Shown here: piece after piece, positions 7,601 through 9,285 of the stretch
Position numbering within the stretch: the first letter of the stretch is position 1
Layout of the letters: the number at the start of each line of letters is the position of its first letter
Assembly (NCBI GenBank): GCA_900752845.1
Contig: CAADWU010000069.1
Coordinates: forward strand, 1 to 9,285
DNA: 9,285 nt
Reading direction: 5' to 3'
DNA from: Candidatus Gastranaerophilales bacterium
Lineage (GTDB): Bacteria > Cyanobacteriota > Vampirovibrionia > Gastranaerophilales > Gastranaerophilaceae
Notes under the pieces: model-generated
What the model was told of the DNA's origin: nothing
The model's input: the letters and a program-made list of their open reading frames with translations, nothing else
The model's database searches: none
Position numbers and translations under genes: made by a program

Positions 7601-8227
7601 TGGATTATCGGCGGCGACGGATGGGCTAACGATATAGGTTACGGCGGTATTGACCACGTATTGGCTCAAAACCAAAACGTTAACATACTTGTTCTAGATA
7701 CCGAAGTTTATTCTAACACAGGCGGTCAAGCTTCTAAATCTACACCTACAGGTGCTGTTGCGAAGTTTGCTACAGGCGGTAAGAAAACTTACAAGAAAAA
7801 CATGGGCTTAATGAGTATGTCTTATGGTTATGTTTATGTTGCATCAGTATCATTGGGTGCTGACAGAGGTCAAACTCTTAAAGCGTTCCAAGAAGCTGAA
7901 GCTTATGATGGACCATCAATCATATTCGCATACGCACCTTGTATTGCACACGGTATTGATATGAGTAAAACTCAAACAGAACAAAAACGTGCTGTTGAAG
8001 CAGGATACTTCCCATTATACAGATACAATCCTGCTAATGAAGTACCGTTCACTTGGGATGCTAAAGATCCTAAAGGAAGCTACCAAGACTTCATCAGAAG
8101 TGAAGGACGTTATAAGCAATTGCTTAAAACTAACCCTGAAGCTGCTGAAGCTCTTTACAACCAAGCTGAAGAAGATGCAGCAAAACGTATGGCTGTTTAC
8201 AAAGCTGTCGGCGAACTAATGAAGTAG
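4694..8227 (+). CDS. nifJ: pyruvate:ferredoxin (flavodoxin) oxidoreductase, single-chain
   Basis: This cytoplasmic enzyme oxidises pyruvate and CoA to acetyl-CoA and CO2 and reduces ferredoxin or flavodoxin, the central step of anaerobic pyruvate fermentation. The 1177-aa chain has the full domain order. The pyrimidine-binding domain (about 1-250) has YPITPSSTMGEW with T31, QSEAGAAGA with E64, and R114, the same positions I recall for active-site residues of the Desulfovibrio africanus enzyme. Domain II covers about 255-410 and the gamma domain about 415-620 (FWGLGSDGTVGANK). An EKR segment follows (674-676). The 2x[4Fe-4S] ferredoxin domain has C690/C693/C696/C700 and C745/C748/C751/C755. 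The TPP-binding domain (about 810-1110) has proximal-cluster ligands C818, C821, C846 and C1083, the motif GGDGWANDIGYGG (973-985) and SNTGGQ (1007-1012). An extra cysteine, C742, precedes the second ferredoxin motif. The chain ends soon after the TPP domain, so the D. africanus C-terminal extension linked to oxygen tolerance appears absent (from memory, 1232 aa there). Start: ATG at 4694 with AAGGAGG 10 nt upstream. It is monocistronic, with its own promoters and terminator. Codon choice looks more selected than in neighbours, as expected for an abundant enzyme. Confidence 0.98.
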   Translation: MPGKTITVDGNYAAAHIAYALSEVSAIYPITPSSTMGEWVDEWASQHKKNIWGEEVRVAEMQSEAGAAGAVHGSLAAGSLTSTYTASQGLLLMIPVMHKAAGEMLPHVIHVSARALAAQSLAIFGDHSDVMGCRNTGYAMLAANSVQEEMDLALVAHLATYKAKVPFLQFFDGFRTSHEVHKIEEISYEDIAKLVEPKYIEEFRKRALRPEAPVCKVGAQNTDVYFQGRETVNQYYDAVPDIVQEYMDKVAKVTGRQYHPFDYVGAPDATDVIVAIGSGCETIEETIEYLNAKRGTKYGLVKVRLYRPFDVKRFNEALPASVKRITVLDRTKEPGAIGEPLYLDVVAALENKDIRVIGGRYGLSSKEFTPSMVLAIYKHSENKGFHGFTVGIDDDVTNKSLKVEEHIVTEPEGTTNCMFWGLGSDGTVGANKNSIKIIGQYTDKDAQAYFAYDSKKSFGVTVSHLRFGDQPIKSTYLITAPDFVSCSTHAYIGRYDLLKGIKEGGTFLLNSPWCKEEAFSHLTREMQETIINKKIKFYNIDAEALIEKQPGLRGKGANTVMMVAYFKVSGIIPFEQALEGMREMTKKTFKKKGDDVVNMNLALIDAAVDACEEVEVPASLDGVCAAEDVKLIPDDACEFAKKIIEPSMRLKGDDIPVSAMSNDGVIPTGTACLEKRGIAPRVPHWNPENCIQCGICASACPHAAIRTKLIEKDNLKDAPESFKTINARPAENDEQFRVQVYCKDCTGCGVCLDQCPANKNPEKPALTWSTIEKEEEACELVNEKFFDELPDNVMGKNTTKTIKGAMLRKPLFEFSGACAGCGETPYVKLVSQLFGENVIVANATGCSSIYSGTFPTIPYTTNKDGRGPAWANSLFEDNAEFGFGMRLAVDSNRTLLKSYAQKVIENDKTPADVREALTEALTHWDNSKTDEAVAAQDKAKEVLAKYADVDCADLAKVRELQDYFTDKSIWIIGGDGWANDIGYGGIDHVLAQNQNVNILVLDTEVYSNTGGQASKSTPTGAVAKFATGGKKTYKKNMGLMSMSYGYVYVASVSLGADRGQTLKAFQEAEAYDGPSIIFAYAPCIAHGIDMSKTQTEQKRAVEAGYFPLYRYNPANEVPFTWDAKDPKGSYQDFIRSEGRYKQLLKTNPEAAEALYNQAEEDAAKRMAVYKAVGELMK

Positions 8228-8247
8228 CGCAAACGAGCTAATAAATC

Positions 8248-8280
8248 AAAAGAGGTATCAGAAATGATACCTCTTTTTTT
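8248..8280 (+). terminator. intrinsic terminator of nifJ, probably bidirectional
   Basis: A perfect 10-bp stem, AGAGGTATCA (8251-8260) and TGATACCTCT (8265-8274), is closed by a GAAA tetraloop and followed by seven T (8274-8280). AAA at 8248-8250 can extend the stem. It begins 20 bp after the nifJ stop. On the - strand the hairpin is followed by TTTT and an AT-rich stretch, and it lies right beyond the stop codon of the 8282-8833 gene, so it probably ends that transcript too. Confidence 0.92.
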
Positions 8281-8281
8281 A

Positions 8282-8833
8282 TTATGAAAGTTTTTTATTA
8301 TACTTTCTTATGATATTGATGATGTCGGTTGCGTACCTGTCAAACAGTTTATTAACATTTTCCTGCTCATTTTCTCTAATAGGGTGTTTATCCGCTCTGT
8401 GGGACCCATACGCAAATAAATTCCCTTTTAATTTATCATTTAATATTACATCAAATTTTGTTGTTTTTGGGGCATCTGTATATTCAAAATGACACAACTC
8501 AAGTCTTGTTCCGTCTTGAGTTTTAAATTTCTTTGGTTTGATTGTCATTGATTTTAATTTATCAAACTGTATAACAGCTTGCGGTAGCGGTTCTGCAACA
8601 TTTGAAACATTCAAACTGCCGCTTTGGGTTTTCAAAGTCTTTTGCTGGGATTTAAGCATATCTGCAACACCAGCGAAAAACTCCTGCAACTTTTCAAATA
8701 AAGGCAAATGCTTATTATCTAAAGGTTTAACATATTTAATTACTACATCTTTTCCTTGAAATGAAGGACTTACGAGATTATTTTTTTGTTGATAATAATT
8801 ATTAAATGATAATGCAGGAATAAAGTTAATCAT
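8282..8833 (-). CDS. uncharacterised 183-aa protein with PSFQGK-type N-terminal leader
   Basis: I do not recognise a family. The protein starts MINFIPALSFNNYYQQ and carries SPSFQGK at about 22-28. A short, Asn/Gln-rich N-terminus ending in an aromatic-x-Gly-Lys motif is something I associate from memory with many Gastranaerophilales/Melainabacteria proteins; its role is unknown to me. Residues 40-65 look helical (LPLFEKLQEFFAGVADML). A polar linker follows (65-85), then a likely beta-rich part (95-140: FKTQDGTRLELCHFEY, KFDVILNDKLKGNLFAYGSH), and a basic C-terminal helix (157-182). There is no classical signal peptide, membrane span or metal motif, and only one cysteine (C114). The ATG at 8833 has a strong AAAGGAG Shine-Dalgarno on the - strand (8839-8845), which supports translation. 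The only promoter hint is TATACT (8855-8850, - strand), without a good -35. The gene sits alone between two hairpin terminators, so it is likely transcribed by itself. Confidence 0.85.
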   Translation of the reverse strand: MINFIPALSFNNYYQQKNNLVSPSFQGKDVVIKYVKPLDNKHLPLFEKLQEFFAGVADMLKSQQKTLKTQSGSLNVSNVAEPLPQAVIQFDKLKSMTIKPKKFKTQDGTRLELCHFEYTDAPKTTKFDVILNDKLKGNLFAYGSHRADKHPIRENEQENVNKLFDRYATDIINIIRKYNKKLS

Positions 8834-8891
8834 AATATCTCCTTTGAAAAGTATAAAACTTAAAAAAAATATTTTTTGCTAAGAACAAATT

Positions 8892-8925
8892 AAAAAAGAC
8901 AGTCTAATATTGACTGTCTTTTTTT
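8892..8925 (-). terminator. symmetrical intrinsic terminator between the two right-end - strand genes
   Basis: GACAGTC (8898-8904) and GACTGTC (8912-8918) form a perfect stem around a 7-nt loop. It is flanked by six A (8892-8897) and seven T (8919-8925), which extend the pairing and give a U-tract in either direction. The partial gene ending at 8946 reads into it on the - strand, so its natural role is to end that transcript and insulate the 8282-8833 gene. Confidence 0.88.
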
Positions 8926-8945
8926 AATCTACACACTAACTTTAT

Positions 8946-9284
8946 TTACACATTTTCTTGAGGAATTTCATTTATTTGCTCAACTGCATCATGCAAATCC
9001 TGAATTTTTTCAATTACTTCCTCAGGCATATCTTTTAGAGGATTTTTTACAATGGCTAAATCTTCTTTGTTTTGAGCATCTTGTAACAGAAAATCGTTTT
9101 GCATTGCAAGTTCATGTTGACGAGCTTTAGCAAGGTTTAATTGTTTTTCTTTCAACTCGTTATAATTACGTGCAAATTCTCTGTTTTTTGCTGATGAATG
9201 TGAAATAGAATGAAATAATCCGCCTAATAAAAGAGCTTGCGGAGCCCAATCAAGAGCTACAGAACCTGCTTCTTTTAACGCAGA
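8946..9284 (-). CDS. C-terminal part of an uncharacterised protein (5' end outside window)
   Basis: The - strand frame ending with TAA at 8948-8946 stays open for 112 codons to the window edge. An in-frame TTG at 9155 could be read as a start, but the frame continues upstream without a stop and has no Shine-Dalgarno there, so I treat the gene as 5' truncated. The visible part begins with a small hydrophobic Gly/Ala/Leu stretch (SVALDWAPQALLLGGLFHSISHSS, broken by polar residues; roughly the first 30 visible residues). It could be a membrane-associated or amphipathic helix. A long charged helical region rich in Lys, Glu and Gln follows (coiled-coil-like, NYNELKEKQLNLAKARQHEL), then an acidic tail ending in PQENV. 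No known family is evident to me. It terminates at the hairpin at 8892-8925. Confidence 0.75.
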   Translation of the reverse strand, partial: SALKEAGSVALDWAPQALLLGGLFHSISHSSAKNREFARNYNELKEKQLNLAKARQHELAMQNDFLLQDAQNKEDLAIVKNPLKDMPEEVIEKIQDLHDAVEQINEIPQENV

Positions 9285-9285
9285 A

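Noticed and set aside
8310..8759. + strand frames at 8310-8492 and 8538-8759
   Set aside because: They are antisense to the 183-aa gene, which has the strong Shine-Dalgarno and a matching terminator arrangement.

Overview
The window is AT-rich, bacterial and densely coded. It holds three recognisable metabolic or housekeeping genes on the + strand (DNA polymerase X, a 23S rRNA uracil methyltransferase, and pyruvate:ferredoxin oxidoreductase). Three poorly characterised genes lie on the - strand, and a gene tail sits at the left edge. PFOR suggests an anaerobic fermenter. The AT-rich composition, short lineage-specific proteins and an N-terminal 'PSFQGK'-type leader on one unknown protein remind me of gut Gastranaerophilales (Melainabacteria/Vampirovibrionia). 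That placement is an inference from memory, and a Firmicute or another AT-rich anaerobe is not excluded.

Layout: 2-139 (+) is the last 45 codons of a gene cut by the window edge. After a 146-bp gap come polX (286-2013) and an rlmD-type methyltransferase (2053-3402), 39 bp apart and probably co-transcribed. The methyltransferase overlaps tail to tail by 11 bp with an uncharacterised - strand gene (3392-4501). The central part of that gene's product looks like a divergent RelA/SpoT-type nucleotidyltransferase domain. The gene and nifJ diverge from a 192-bp intergenic region. There, a perfect consensus sigma-70 promoter (TTGACA-17-TATAAT) points at the unknown gene, and its -35 box overlaps the -35 box of a good nifJ promoter (TTGTCA-17-TAAAAT). 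nifJ (4694-8227) is complete, has a strong Shine-Dalgarno and ends in a strong intrinsic terminator.

The right end holds two - strand genes of unknown function. One is 183 aa (8282-8833), boxed between two perfect hairpins that could each terminate transcription in both directions. The other (8946-9284) is open to the window edge, so its start is outside.

The most interesting candidates are the RSH-like protein, whose family assignment rests on my motif reading alone, and the shared-(-35) divergent promoter linking it to the central fermentation enzyme. There is no CRISPR array, mobile element, tRNA or rRNA that I can see.
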